Shown: positions 18,901 through 26,808, numbered from the stretch's first letter. The stretch is 64,000 nucleotides of DNA from Litoribacter populi (GCF_007483685.1 NZ_VMKN01000001.1:1001825-1065824), one strand, 5' to 3'. Notes: generated by a model not told the origin, from the letters alone. Numbers and translations: made by a program.

Positions 18901-20958
18901 TCCACTTTCTCCTACATCAATGGAAACCCGGAAGGTTGGACTCAGCGGAGATTGCCACAGTTTAGGAACAATGGTCTTTATCAGATTGAAATCGATGAAC
19001 CCAGAAGAGAGTGGAGGTTTGAAGGGGTGAATTTGGACTTGAGGGTGATGACTTTTGGCAGCCAGACGGAAGGGTTGAGTTTTGAGAATACCGAGTTCCT
19101 CATGGACGGCATTTCTTACATTTTGGATGCCGGTAACAGGACCTGTCCAAACGGTTCCTTGGGTTTGCTTTCTTTTCAGGCAAAAGATTTAACACCTTAT
19201 TTAGTATTCCCGCCGGCTGGATTTGATGTGCTGGATGGCCGAAGTTGCGGGCGGGTTCCCCAAATCATTCAGTCCATAAGAAATAATAACCTGGTTGGCG
19301 GCAATCAAATGTTGCTCGACTATGTGGATGGTGTGGGCGATGGCGATTATGTACTGATTTTTTCGGTAGGAAATGTGACGTTTTCAAACTGGCCGGATGC
19401 GGCTTATATTAAACTGAAGGAATTTGGTGCCAATGAGGCCACATTGAGAAATCTGCAAACTGGTGATCCCTATATTCTTTTTGGCAGAAAAGGGATGAAG
19501 CCAGGGGAGGCTATCGAGATTGTGCCGGAGAGAAATGGGGAACAGGATACGAATGAGCAGGTTTTGACCTTTGAAAAGTCGGTGGAAGGCCATTATACGG
19601 CAGGAAGTATCATTTCGCCTAAAGTAGGGCCTGCGAGTGAATGGGGCGCTCTTTTTCAGTACATCAAGCGTAATGATCTTTTCAACCAGGAAAATACCAG
19701 CATGGACCTGATCGGAGTGACCGAAGATGGTGAGGAAGTGGTGCTGTTTGAAAAGCTGCAGGAAAATGAGCTTTCACTTGCATCCCTGAGTGCCGGGCAG
19801 TATCCTTTCCTCAGATTACGATATGCCATGGATGAGGAAGAAGCTGACAAGCCAAGCCAACTCAATTATTGGCAGGTGAATTACACAGGGGTCCCAGAGG
19901 GTGTGTTGGTTTTCAAAGGGACCCAAAAGCAAATCCAGATGAGGGAAGGAGAAGAAGAGGAGTTAGGGTTTGAATTTAGCAACATTTCCAAACATGATTT
20001 CACCGACTCCTTGACTGTGGAGTGGAGTTTTCATAACACTGATTTAAGGAAGTTTGAAAGATTTACTACCAAAATCCCACCTGTTGGAGCTGGTGAAAGC
20101 CATGTTTTTGAAGTGAACTTTGCTTCTGCTGGCCGTGCGGGGAAAAACACGGTAAATGTGTTTGTGAATCCCAGGGAAGTTTTGGAGCAATCTTACCAAA
20201 ACAATATAGTGGACCTACCGAGTTATTTTATCGTGATTCCGGATGACAGCAAACCCGTGCTCGATGTGAGTTTTGATGGGGTGTACATCATGGACGGGGA
20301 CATTGTGTCGCCGACGGTGTTGGTGGCGGCTTCCCTTAAGGATGTGAACAGCCTGATGCACAAAAAAGATACGGTCGGCATGGAAGTAATGTTTAAAAAG
20401 CAGTGTGAAAGTTGTGTTTTTGAGCGGTTGAACTTCAGCAGTCCGAAACTGAAATGGTTCCCTGCTACTGATGAGAGTGATTTCAAAGTGGAACTGAAGC
20501 CTGGACCGCTGGAGGACGGGATGTACACCTTGCGCATCAGCAACGGTAAGGGAGAAGGACAGGAAGCGGAGAAGCCTTATGAAATCAATTTTGAAGTGGT
20601 AAACGAGGCCCAGATCACGAATTTTTACCCCTATCCGAATCCCTTCAGTACAAATGTACGTTTTGTATTTACAGTCACCGGCACGCAGGTGCCTGACCAG
20701 ATCAAAATCCAGATCATGACGGTTACCGGTAAGGTGGTTCGTGAGATCTTTCAAGATGAGCTTGGGCCGCTGAGGATTGGCAATAACATCACAGAGTATG
20801 CCTGGAATGGTAAGGATGAGTTTGGTGACCAGTTGGCCAATGGTGTGTATATTTATAGGGTGCTTGTCTTACAGAATGGCCAGTTCATGGAGCACCGGGC
20901 CACTGCGGGGGATAAGGCGTTTAAGAAGGGGTATGGAAAGATGTATTTGTTGAGGTAA
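15931..20958 (+). CDS. PorU-like peptidase C25 family protein (PorU2-like sortase candidate)
   Basis: 1,675 residues from the ATG at 15931, which gives the signal peptide MKKIYRLILTLTFLLPNWVLAQ. The N-terminal ~330 residues are beta-rich; the gingipain-type C25 domain spans about residues 415-770, with the catalytic pair visible as FGHASP (His635) and LNGCDAGNAYG (Cys669). CARDB-like beta-sandwich repeats follow (FLARNIGRVDLDSFKVEVTR; FVNPREVLEQSYQNNIVDLP). The C-terminus (FYPYPNPFSTNVRF ... ANGVYIYRV) is a FlgD-like/type A sorting-like domain. PorU cleaves and attaches T9SS cargo to A-LPS at the surface. It is longer than canonical PorU (about 1,100-1,200 aa) and paired with a PorV-like gene, so it is probably the PorU2 type; its exact role is not established to my knowledge. 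Confidence 0.82.
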   Translation: MKKIYRLILTLTFLLPNWVLAQNQWIDFSRDYYKIETAEDGVYRISYTAFSASGINPNQVDPRDIRVYHRGEEVPILIAGQQDGSFDPGDHITFVGKKNDATLDYRLYNNPADMPNPYYNTHNDTTAYFLTVTPGVRGLRMNQTAEVNLSAPAVDIYQAERLLVFNEQYNLGPVYSPGIWMPEYDKGQGWMGPIIQRNNQLDFSLTNLGEVMSAGEHTVEMNLIGRAGASHNTAVSAGPNANSLREVLRVTYDEYEVKNVVFNLLPTDYNSDGSIVIRVRSLGGEGDVDNVSLSFMKLNYPRRVASGDFDQLSFDMDRGVDRLHIPGVTADYVGFEISDRDNPRVLSLRREGSVLHVPGGGAAEGRKVFLQRNSQIKNVDRMRRFRFRDVANQPANYVMISHQSLRRPAASYGDPVAAYAAHRASPAGGGFDTLTVNMDQLYNQFSYGEKSPLAIYEFLRAYYPKNKPEYLLLLGRALGMFSTRRVDGVNYTYRRNPGAFEWQDLVPPAGYPYADNNFVQNLDPENPEVQAIALGRVPARNPDEVASYLDKIKEKEALGVQEPWQKNIIHLSGGLSALELNRYFNFLNGFKNIAEDIYLGGSVKTFRKRSNATVELINISDEVNQGAAMVTFFGHASPSLIDIEIGFASDPQMGYANKGRYPMLLLNGCDAGNAYGTPYTFGEDWVLARDAGSSNFVAHSNLGVDIYLRRYSESIYLKAFSDSSLIHQSIGKIRIEAEKHLYSRYGAGPLYRSHATMMVMLGDPAAKLFPANKADYSIKTDEVTLENQVEGNLNVLSDTLNLKFLARNIGRVDLDSFKVEVTRRLPDGTVIQYEPLNLPPVYRADTIVFPIPNRDLNGFGENFFTINLNSEQTVDELTYQNNSVTISEFIQLNGTTNLMPLAYGIVDKPETTLISQVTPLYSDPRTVMFQMDTVPNFSSAARRETRVLTTGLARWEVDFTTLVSQKDSLTLYWRTKFMEPREGEDDGWNESTFSYINGNPEGWTQRRLPQFRNNGLYQIEIDEPRREWRFEGVNLDLRVMTFGSQTEGLSFENTEFLMDGISYILDAGNRTCPNGSLGLLSFQAKDLTPYLVFPPAGFDVLDGRSCGRVPQIIQSIRNNNLVGGNQMLLDYVDGVGDGDYVLIFSVGNVTFSNWPDAAYIKLKEFGANEATLRNLQTGDPYILFGRKGMKPGEAIEIVPERNGEQDTNEQVLTFEKSVEGHYTAGSIISPKVGPASEWGALFQYIKRNDLFNQENTSMDLIGVTEDGEEVVLFEKLQENELSLASLSAGQYPFLRLRYAMDEEEADKPSQLNYWQVNYTGVPEGVLVFKGTQKQIQMREGEEEELGFEFSNISKHDFTDSLTVEWSFHNTDLRKFERFTTKIPPVGAGESHVFEVNFASAGRAGKNTVNVFVNPREVLEQSYQNNIVDLPSYFIVIPDDSKPVLDVSFDGVYIMDGDIVSPTVLVAASLKDVNSLMHKKDTVGMEVMFKKQCESCVFERLNFSSPKLKWFPATDESDFKVELKPGPLEDGMYTLRISNGKGEGQEAEKPYEINFEVVNEAQITNFYPYPNPFSTNVRFVFTVTGTQVPDQIKIQIMTVTGKVVREIFQDELGPLRIGNNITEYAWNGKDEFGDQLANGVYIYRVLVLQNGQFMEHRATAGDKAFKKGYGKMYLLR

Positions 20959-20975
20959 ATAGTCTCGTAAAGATT

Positions 20976-21026
20976 TCACGCAAAGACGCAAAGAGGGAAA
21001 TCGCAAAGAACGCAGAGAATCTAAAG
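20976..21026. repeat. Short CGCAAAG-type intergenic repeat
   Basis: TTCACGCAAAGACGCAAAG, then TCGCAAAGAACGCAGAG: the same wording as at 7227-7260 and (inverted) 46825-46865. It is non-coding and lies between the PorU-like gene and the thioredoxin pair. Confidence 0.4.
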
Positions 21027-21136
21027 AATAAAACCTTCCAGGTTTCGAGATATTTAATAGGCCTAGATGGTTTAAATACTTGAAAATCATCTTATTATAT
21101 AGTACTTAGTACCTAGTACAACAAAAAACTAAATTT

Positions 21137-21595
21137 ATGAAAAGTATCATAATAGCCCTTTTGGCCTTTAGTCTTTTTCAAGGCGACGGGAAATTGAAGA
21201 TTGTGTCCTTTGATGAGTTTGAGGAGATAATAGAAGCTCCGTCGGACGGGATTCGGGTGTATAATTTTTGGGCGACTTGGTGTGCGCCTTGTATTAAGGA
21301 GATGCCGCATTTTCAGAAGGTGAGCAAAGCAGAGGGAGTGGAGCTGATGTTTGTGTCCCTGGATGATGGCAGGAAACCGGATAGAGTGGAGAGCTTTATG
21401 GAGAAGAGGAAAATTTCCTCTCCGGTGGTTTTATTGGATGATATCGATTACAACCGATGGATAGGAAAGGTGAGCGATGACTGGTCTGGGGCCATACCGG
21501 CGACATTGTTTATCGATGCAGAGGGTAAGCGGCATTTTCACGAAGGGGAAATGAGCGAGCAGGAACTAAAGGATTTTATCAATAAACTTAAATAA
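21137..21595 (+). CDS. Exported TlpA-like thioredoxin-fold protein
   Basis: 152 residues. A short signal peptide (MKSIIIALLAFSLFQG) precedes a thioredoxin fold with VYNFWATWCAPCIKEMPHFQ, the CAPC redox-active site of TlpA/ResA-type disulfide reductases, followed by GAIPATLFIDAEGK with the cis-Pro. It probably reduces disulfides in periplasmic proteins or cytochrome c apoproteins. It is coupled (2-nt gap) to a second thioredoxin-fold gene, so the two should work in one pathway. Length is normal for the family. Confidence 0.88.
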   Translation: MKSIIIALLAFSLFQGDGKLKIVSFDEFEEIIEAPSDGIRVYNFWATWCAPCIKEMPHFQKVSKAEGVELMFVSLDDGRKPDRVESFMEKRKISSPVVLLDDIDYNRWIGKVSDDWSGAIPATLFIDAEGKRHFHEGEMSEQELKDFINKLK

Positions 21596-21597
21596 AA

Positions 21598-22209
21598 ATG
21601 AGAAACATGAGGTTAGTTTTTGCAATGGTTTTGGCTTTTGCCTTCACAGGTGCATTTGCCCAGAAAAGCGGTTACAAAGTTGGTGACAAGGCTATGGATT
21701 TTGAACTTAAGAATGTGGATGGTGAGATGGTCTCCATGTCTGACCATGAGGATGCGGAAGGCTTTTTAGTGATTTTTTCCTGCAACACCTGCCCTTATGT
21801 GGTGGCTTACGAAGACAGAATGATTGAGTTGCACGAAAAGTACGCTCCAAAAGGTTACCCTGTGATCGCCATCAACCCAAATGATGAGGCGCTTTCTCCA
21901 GGTGACAGCTATGAGAAGATGCAGGAAAGAGCCAACGACAAAAACTTCCCTTTTGCCTATGTCTATGACGAAAGCCAGGAAATCGTGAATGCTTATGGTG
22001 CCACCCGTACGCCTGAGGTGTATCTATTACAGAAGCAGGATGATGATTTGGTGGTAAAATACATCGGCGCTATTGACAACAACTACCGTGATGCAGATGA
22101 GGTGACGGATAGATATGTAGAAGAAGCCGTGGACGCTCTGCTAGAAGACAGACAGATCGCCGTGGCAAATACCAAGGCGATTGGGTGTACGATTAAGTTT
22201 AGGAAATAA
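21598..22209 (+). CDS. Exported redoxin (AhpC/TSA-like thioredoxin family) protein
   Basis: 203 residues with signal peptide MRLVFAMVLAFAFTGAFAQ (the ATG at 21598 reads MRNMRLV; 21607 is also possible). The domain begins GYKVGDKAMDFELKNVDGEM and has FSCNTCPYVVAYEDRM, a CxxC placed as in the redoxin group with CNTCPYV, then NPNDEALSPGDSYEKM and TPEVYLL with the cis-Pro. These proteins act as periplasmic thiol peroxidase-like or disulfide-reducing enzymes; the substrate is unknown. It directly follows the TlpA-like gene in one operon. Confidence 0.88.
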   Translation: MRNMRLVFAMVLAFAFTGAFAQKSGYKVGDKAMDFELKNVDGEMVSMSDHEDAEGFLVIFSCNTCPYVVAYEDRMIELHEKYAPKGYPVIAINPNDEALSPGDSYEKMQERANDKNFPFAYVYDESQEIVNAYGATRTPEVYLLQKQDDDLVVKYIGAIDNNYRDADEVTDRYVEEAVDALLEDRQIAVANTKAIGCTIKFRK

Positions 22210-22242
22210 GATGGGAGACGGAAGACCGGAGACGGAAGGACT

Positions 22243-22365
22243 TCTTCGCGGACAAAAATGGCCTCTTCGCGGAAGAAATTGGCCACAATGCACACAAGTA
22301 AAAAGAAGTTCCACAAAGGCTTCCTCGCGGAGGAAAAAGGAGCACTTAGACCACTTCGTGGAAGT
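22243..22365. repeat. Cluster of four GCG/GTG-centred palindromes
   Basis: Four short palindromes stand in a row after the redoxin gene: TTCTTCGCGGA (from 22242, imperfect), TCTTCGCGGAAGA (22264-22276), TTCCTCGCGGAGGAA (22321-22335) and ACTTCGTGGAAGT (22353-22365). The last three have perfect 5-6 bp arms around a 3-base centre. Compensating changes keep pairing while the letters vary, as expected of RNA hairpins or a diverging repeat family. Confidence 0.5.
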
Positions 22366-22411
22366 ATTGGGCTACAAAGGGCTCGAATCTCCCTGACGGC
22401 AGTCAGGGTTT

Positions 22412-22440
22412 AAAAGGAGTTTCTAAGAGGCTCCTTTTTT
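22412..22440 (+). terminator. Probable terminator of the thioredoxin operon
   Basis: AAAAGGAG (22412-22419) pairs with CTCCTTTT (22431-22438), with an 11-base loop and a run of T. It lies about 200 bp after the redoxin stop, beyond the palindrome cluster. Confidence 0.6.
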
Positions 22441-22693
22441 AGTTTCACCACAGATACCACAGATTTACACAGATTTGATTTGTGCTTCTTGGTGTTAATG
22501 TTTAGATCACGATGACTCGGTAGGGATGAACGGCTGCTGCTAGAAGGCTAAATGATAGAAAACCATTAAAATGGCTGAAAACAAAGGTCCGTCCTAGAAA
22601 TACTTGGTACATGGTACATGGTTAATCGTACAATTTTACAGGCATATTAATTGCTCTATCATCTCCTAAATAACCTTTTTAATAGACAAGTTT

Positions 22694-22990
22694 ATGAGAA
22701 CATTGACGGATAAGGAAAAGTCCATACTCCTTGAAAACCACCAAAAGACCAAGGATGCTTTTAAGAATGACCACCCGGATAAAGAAATGAAGCCTTTTAT
22801 ATATTATGTGCCTGAAGATTTCATGCACTTCTTGATGGCCCACAACAAGGGTATTCCGCCTAAAATCAGCGAGGAATTTTCCTTCATCGATGACCTTTTG
22901 CCCCTCCCTGAGGAATATAAGACCCACCAGTATATCATCGTGGTGAACGGGGAGAAGTATTTTTATGAATTCCCAGTGAAGGGAGTTTAA
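22694..22990 (+). CDS. Small hypothetical cytoplasmic protein
   Basis: 98 residues, not recognised. It is acidic and charged with no signal peptide or membrane segment: MRTLTDKEKSILLENHQKTK, then PFIYYVPEDFMHFLMAHNKG and a C-terminal beta hairpin-like HQYIIVVNGEKYFYEFPVKG. Codon use looks coding and the ORF is framed by non-coding repeats on both sides, with AT-rich promoter-like sequence just upstream. It stands alone between the redoxin operon and the usher-like locus. Confidence 0.6.
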   Translation: MRTLTDKEKSILLENHQKTKDAFKNDHPDKEMKPFIYYVPEDFMHFLMAHNKGIPPKISEEFSFIDDLLPLPEEYKTHQYIIVVNGEKYFYEFPVKGV

Positions 22991-22993
22991 ATG

Positions 22994-23076
22994 TTGTACT
23001 AGGTACTAGGTACAATGTACTAAGAAGCGATTCATTCAGGTGCCTCAGTTAAGGCTTAGTACATAGTACTTAGTAC
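22994..23076. repeat. Iterated GTACT/AGTAC palindromic tract
   Basis: The left part repeats GTACTAGGTACTAGGTAC and TGTACTAAG; the right part reads CTTAGTACATAGTACTTAGTAC, so the two ends can pair (TGTACTAAG with CTTAGTACA). Related words occur at 21096-21120 and 22600-22622. No gene. Confidence 0.5.
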
Positions 23077-23129
23077 ATACTGCAATACAATTCATATAAA
23101 CAAAAACGCATAATATATCTACTTTTTCG

Positions 23130-23160
23130 CTTGTTAATTCAGTCGGATCTTATACTTTTG
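23130..23160 (+). promoter_or_regulatory. Promoter of the usher-like gene
   Basis: CTTG (23130-23133), a 19-bp spacer and TACTTTTG (23153-23160) match the Bacteroidota sigma-ABfr form TTTG-N19-TAnnTTTG with one mismatch. Transcription should begin about 7 bp downstream, giving a leader of ~130 nt before the ATG at 23299. Confidence 0.65.
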
Positions 23161-23298
23161 CATACGATTCAGACGAATATTTGGTGAATGTGGAGCATGA
23201 TGGAGGGGTTTTTCTTCTAAATACTTTGTTTTGAGTCGCTTACAGAATAACCTGTGGCAGGAATAGTTCTGTCATTTTTGAGTAGCGTAAAAGTATCC

Positions 23299-24105
23299 AT
23301 GTTCCGCCTAGCATTAAAAGGGATTATTTCTTGCCTATTGCTTTGTTGCTTAAGCCAAATATCCACGGCACAGCAGTTCGGAAACTTCGAGAATATTTTG
23401 GAATATCATTTTTCGGAGAAAGAAATACACCTGAGTGAGAATGATATGGGGCTCATCCGCCTTATTATCGCCAACCCATCCCCCCAGGCGGTAAATGTCA
23501 AAGTAAACCTCCTCGACAATGAAAAAATCCGAATGATCTCCGATCTTGACCGTACCATCAACATTGGTCCCGGACAGCAGGTCATCTTACCCATCCGTTT
23601 TTCCTATCGATATCATCAAGAAAGTGACTTTAGAGCCGATCCGGTAAGTTTCCAGATCCTTATGATGGATACCCAGGAACTGTTGGAGCCTTTTGATTTT
23701 GTAATCAGAACCGAGGAAAGCAGAAACTGGAGAGCACAACTGCTGAACAGCCAAATCTTGGTGCAGTATGAGGATGAGTTTGAGTTTGAACTGAAAGTGC
23801 AGAACAGGGGTAATAGAAGAGAGGAGTTTTCTCTGCAGTCCATGAGTCAGAAAGGTCAAAAGCTGATCGATGAGCAGCTGCATTTTGCTCTTGAGGCAAA
23901 AAGAGATACCGTAATCAGGCTTAACTTCCCAGTTGCGGCCACTACACTGGCTGACTTGGAGCTTGATCAGATGAGGTTTGTGTTGTGGGATGGTTTTGAA
24001 GAAAGAACTTACCGGAAACATTCAGCTTGTGGGTTCCGAGATCCGCCAACAGCAAAATGCCTATTACGACGTGCCCTTGACCATGGAGCTTCAAGGTTTC
24101 CGTAG
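23299..24105 (+). CDS. Usher-like outer membrane protein, 5' part (split by frameshift)
   Basis: This is the N-terminal part of a ~916-residue outer-membrane protein. The ATG at 23299 gives the signal peptide MFRLALKGIISCLLLCCLSQ...TAQ; an in-frame ATG at 23254 would add 15 unlikely residues. Two Ig-like beta-sandwich domains follow (GLIRLIIANPSPQAVNVKVN; EFELKVQNRGNRREEFSLQS), similar to NEW3/COG1470-type domains. After FVLWDGFEE the frame runs into unrelated residues and stops at 24105. Removing one A from 24002-24004 joins it in frame to the next entry (FEE-ELTGNIQLVGSE). In the chaperone-usher comparison this part would correspond to the periplasmic N-terminal domain that receives chaperone-subunit complexes; that is inference. 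Confidence 0.72.
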   Translation: MFRLALKGIISCLLLCCLSQISTAQQFGNFENILEYHFSEKEIHLSENDMGLIRLIIANPSPQAVNVKVNLLDNEKIRMISDLDRTINIGPGQQVILPIRFSYRYHQESDFRADPVSFQILMMDTQELLEPFDFVIRTEESRNWRAQLLNSQILVQYEDEFEFELKVQNRGNRREEFSLQSMSQKGQKLIDEQLHFALEAKRDTVIRLNFPVAATTLADLELDQMRFVLWDGFEERTYRKHSACGFRDPPTAKCLLRRALDHGASRFP

Positions 24106-26050
24106 CAGTTTGGGACGTCCGATGATGTTTCTAAACCTTGCCGGTTCCATAGAACTTCACAACGATCAAGCCTTGGGTATTAATTTGCGGACTGATGGGA
24201 TGGGACATTTGGGAGGGCCAAACTCCCTTTATCAAGCACATTACAGAAAAGGAGACTTCACCTACACGGCAGGTACCATTATTAAATTCACCGACTTCCT
24301 GATCAATGGCTACGGTGCCGGGATGAGTTATCACAAGTCCGACAAGGAGTTTCATGACTTGACGGTCAGCCAGAGCCGTATGGATCCCCTTTATCAGGTG
24401 GATTACTCGGGTGGATTTAAATATGCGCAGGATGTGGCGGGCACGGTGCACCACTTTGCCAATTATGATTACCAGAGCGGCAGCTACAATTACCTGCTGA
24501 CAAAAAGCCTGCAATATCAGGTCAACAGAGCTTGGACCGTTGGCGTGTCAGGAGGGTATTCGAATGAGTTTGATAACAGACAAGGGCGATTAACAGAAGG
24601 AAGCCTTTGGGGTTACCAAGTTGAATATCAGAAAAACGGTTTCAGTGCCATTTCCCAGGTCAATAACTATTCAGACACTTTTATCGGGATCAACCGCGGG
24701 TTTTCCTACCAAAAGCATCAGGTGAGAAAGTCCTGGAAGAATTATGAGCTTTCGGCTTTCCACAACCAGACTGCCCGTCGCCCGATGATCTTCACTCCGG
24801 ACAGCATCTATGTGGTGGAGGCTATGCAGCTTAAGGAAACGGGTTTGAGAAATAGCATTGCCTATAAAAAGGCCAGAATGAGCGGGACCTTTTCTTATAT
24901 GGAGCAGCGTTTTGCCATGCAGGCCGGACCTCTGGCGCAATACCTCCGGACGGCTTGGAGCTATAATTATGGTGGCAAGCTGCCTTTCCGCTTTTCTCTC
25001 AATTCTGCACTTAGCTATGTGACGTTGGAGGGGCTTGAGGATGTGTATGGTAGGGTGGCGATGACGAATAACTTTAACCTGAGCTATAAAAGTTTTGGAA
25101 TCCGTGGCCGTATAGATAGGGGGCCAAACTTCTATAATGAAGTAATGCGTGATTTTGAAGATGGGGTCTTGCCGCAGCGAATGCAGGTGGGGCCATACTT
25201 TGATTTTACCAAGACCTATAAAAATGGTACCCAGCTGAGCAACAACATGCAGGCGGAGTACTTTGAGGACAATGTATTCTTTGACCGCAAGATGCTTTTC
25301 CTGAGAAATTCCTTCCGCTTCAATATTCCAAAAGTAGGCTTCTATGGTGGCCTTTCTGTATCGTGGAATCTTCTGAGCAAGAACAACAGCTTTGTCAACT
25401 TCAACCTGGGCAAGCAGCTGAGTGTGCCGACGGTGGGAATCCGAAAGTACCATGATGTAAAGCTGAAGTTCTTCATGGATGAAAACCGCAACGGGGTGTG
25501 GGATGAAGGTGAGGAAGTGATTGCCCATGAGTATGTACTGGTCAACGGCAGGATGGCTATGACCGATGCCGATGGGCTGGTGGTGTACAAAAACGTGGAA
25601 GACGGGGAGTACAAGCTTGAGATGCGCAACATGCGTAATCTCGTGGGCTGGGTTCCGGCCAAAGGAGTAGAGCAAAACTTTACGGCCTATAAGGGCGGCG
25701 CTTATGGAGTGCCTTTTATAAAGAGCAAGTTTATCAAAGGTTCTGTACGGGTGATCCATGATGACAACCAGGCGGACAGATTCAATCCGCAGGGCATGAA
25801 GGTGCGTGTGGTGAACGAGAAAGGGGAGGAGTATGAGACTATAGTGAATTCCAGAGGAGAGTTTCTGCTCAACGTGCCATCAGGTCGGTACATCGTGACC
25901 TTGAGTCCGGCAGGTTTGTCGGCCGATAAATTCCAGATCGAAAACGGCAGCCAGTCGGTGGACTTACTTGACAACGAGCGCTGTGAGGTGCATTACACCA
26001 TCCGCCAGAAGTCCCGTGACATCAATATCCGAAGGATAAGCAGAAGATAA
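23978..26050 (+). CDS. Usher-like outer membrane protein, 3' part (barrel and C-terminal domains)
   Basis: The true coding part begins near 24002; the ATG at 23978 is incidental. About 450 residues of alternating aromatic/polar strands (FTDFLINGYGAGMSYHKSDK, SLWGYQVEYQKNGFSAISQV, RFSLNSALSYVTLEG) form a large beta-barrel. Two C-terminal beta-sandwich domains follow: KLKFFMDENRNGVWDEGEEV, a Ca-binding SdrD-B-like/prealbumin-like module, and KGSVRVIHDDNQ...NSRGEFLLNVPSGRYIVTLS, a carboxypeptidase-regulatory-like module. Classical ushers have N-terminal domain, 24-strand barrel and two C-terminal domains; the layout and length match, but I see no sequence match to FimD. The neighbouring chaperone and pilin-like genes support the reading. 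Outer membrane. Confidence 0.72.
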   Translation: MCCGMVLKKELTGNIQLVGSEIRQQQNAYYDVPLTMELQGFRSSLGRPMMFLNLAGSIELHNDQALGINLRTDGMGHLGGPNSLYQAHYRKGDFTYTAGTIIKFTDFLINGYGAGMSYHKSDKEFHDLTVSQSRMDPLYQVDYSGGFKYAQDVAGTVHHFANYDYQSGSYNYLLTKSLQYQVNRAWTVGVSGGYSNEFDNRQGRLTEGSLWGYQVEYQKNGFSAISQVNNYSDTFIGINRGFSYQKHQVRKSWKNYELSAFHNQTARRPMIFTPDSIYVVEAMQLKETGLRNSIAYKKARMSGTFSYMEQRFAMQAGPLAQYLRTAWSYNYGGKLPFRFSLNSALSYVTLEGLEDVYGRVAMTNNFNLSYKSFGIRGRIDRGPNFYNEVMRDFEDGVLPQRMQVGPYFDFTKTYKNGTQLSNNMQAEYFEDNVFFDRKMLFLRNSFRFNIPKVGFYGGLSVSWNLLSKNNSFVNFNLGKQLSVPTVGIRKYHDVKLKFFMDENRNGVWDEGEEVIAHEYVLVNGRMAMTDADGLVVYKNVEDGEYKLEMRNMRNLVGWVPAKGVEQNFTAYKGGAYGVPFIKSKFIKGSVRVIHDDNQADRFNPQGMKVRVVNEKGEEYETIVNSRGEFLLNVPSGRYIVTLSPAGLSADKFQIENGSQSVDLLDNERCEVHYTIRQKSRDINIRRISRR

Positions 26051-26214
26051 TGTTAAAAACTTAGGTGAAAATCACGAGAATGAAAGCTTATTATTTATTA
26101 GTTAATTGTCTAAAATACAATTAGTTAATATAGGTTTGGGTGCATAAGTAAAATCACCTATTTGTATTTTGAATAAATAAATATTGTTTTGGTGTTAATT
26201 TAAATGCATTTCGT

Positions 26215-26245
26215 TTTGAAATATGCTGAACGAAATATACTTTTG
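26215..26245 (+). promoter_or_regulatory. Promoter of the 26298 pilin-like gene
   Basis: TTTG (26215-26218), 19-bp spacer, TACTTTTG (26238-26245): an exact match to the Bacteroidota consensus. The leader to the ATG at 26298 is about 45 nt. Confidence 0.78.
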
Positions 26246-26297
26246 TGACACTTGAACGAAACACCTTATAAAGAATTTAAACCTTTAAAAATATACC

Positions 26298-26771
26298 ATG
26301 ATTAAGAAAATATTATTATCCGCGATTTTAGTAGTGAGTGCAGTGCAGATGTCGGTGGGGCAGGATTCTAATGGTGCAAACCAAAATGTTACCATTAAAA
26401 TAGAGTCTATAGCGTCAATGGATTTTGAAAAACTTGTTGATATTCCAAATTTTGTTTTTGATAATGCGGATGATTTAGAGGGAGGTCTTACATCGGTAAA
26501 TATTGCTACGGTTCAAGTTAGGGCAAATAAAGACTGGAAAATAACTGCTGGAATTAATAGGGAAATAATAAATAATTATACTGGAGTATTTAAGGTGTTG
26601 GTAGATGATAGGCCTGCTGTGACATTAACTGGCGACCCTATCGATTTGATTGGAGATGGAGTTAAAGGAACTAGCGATTTGTTTAATCTTCGATATGAAG
26701 TAATTCCTGGACTGGAAATGGAAGAGGGAGATTATGAGGTTCAAATAATATATAATTTAACTAATAGATAA
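26298..26771 (+). CDS. Small secreted pilin-like protein
   Basis: 157 residues with signal peptide MIKKILLSAILVVSAVQMSVGQ. The mature part is a single all-beta domain: NVTIKIESIASMDFEKL, VNIATVQVRANKDWKITAGI, and a final strand EGDYEVQIIYNLTNR. The motif V+xNKDWxI and the closing GxYxVxxxY strand recur in the 29341 product and in weaker form in the 28187 product. A closing strand with Tyr near the C-terminus is typical of fimbrial subunits assembled by donor-strand exchange. I infer the major shaft subunit, because it has its own strong promoter and terminator, next to the usher-like gene. No database family recognised. Confidence 0.72.
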   Translation: MIKKILLSAILVVSAVQMSVGQDSNGANQNVTIKIESIASMDFEKLVDIPNFVFDNADDLEGGLTSVNIATVQVRANKDWKITAGINREIINNYTGVFKVLVDDRPAVTLTGDPIDLIGDGVKGTSDLFNLRYEVIPGLEMEEGDYEVQIIYNLTNR

Positions 26772-26777
26772 AATTTA

Positions 26778-26808
26778 AAAAGCCAAGCTTCTCTAGCTTG
26801 GCTTTTTT
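26778..26808 (+). terminator. Terminator after the 26298 pilin-like gene
   Basis: A 12-bp perfect stem (26778-26789 with 26795-26806), loop TCTCT and a T run directly follow the stop codon. Confidence 0.85.

Noticed and set aside
22243-22365. CRISPR-like array
   Set aside because: The palindromes differ in sequence, spacing is irregular and no cas gene is present.
23990-24020. Programmed ribosomal frameshift in the usher-like gene
   Set aside because: No slippery heptamer or downstream pseudoknot is visible; a one-base insertion explains it more simply.
24671-25759. Long minus-strand open frame opposite the usher-like gene
   Set aside because: It is a shadow of the strongly coding plus strand, His/Ile-rich without any known domain.
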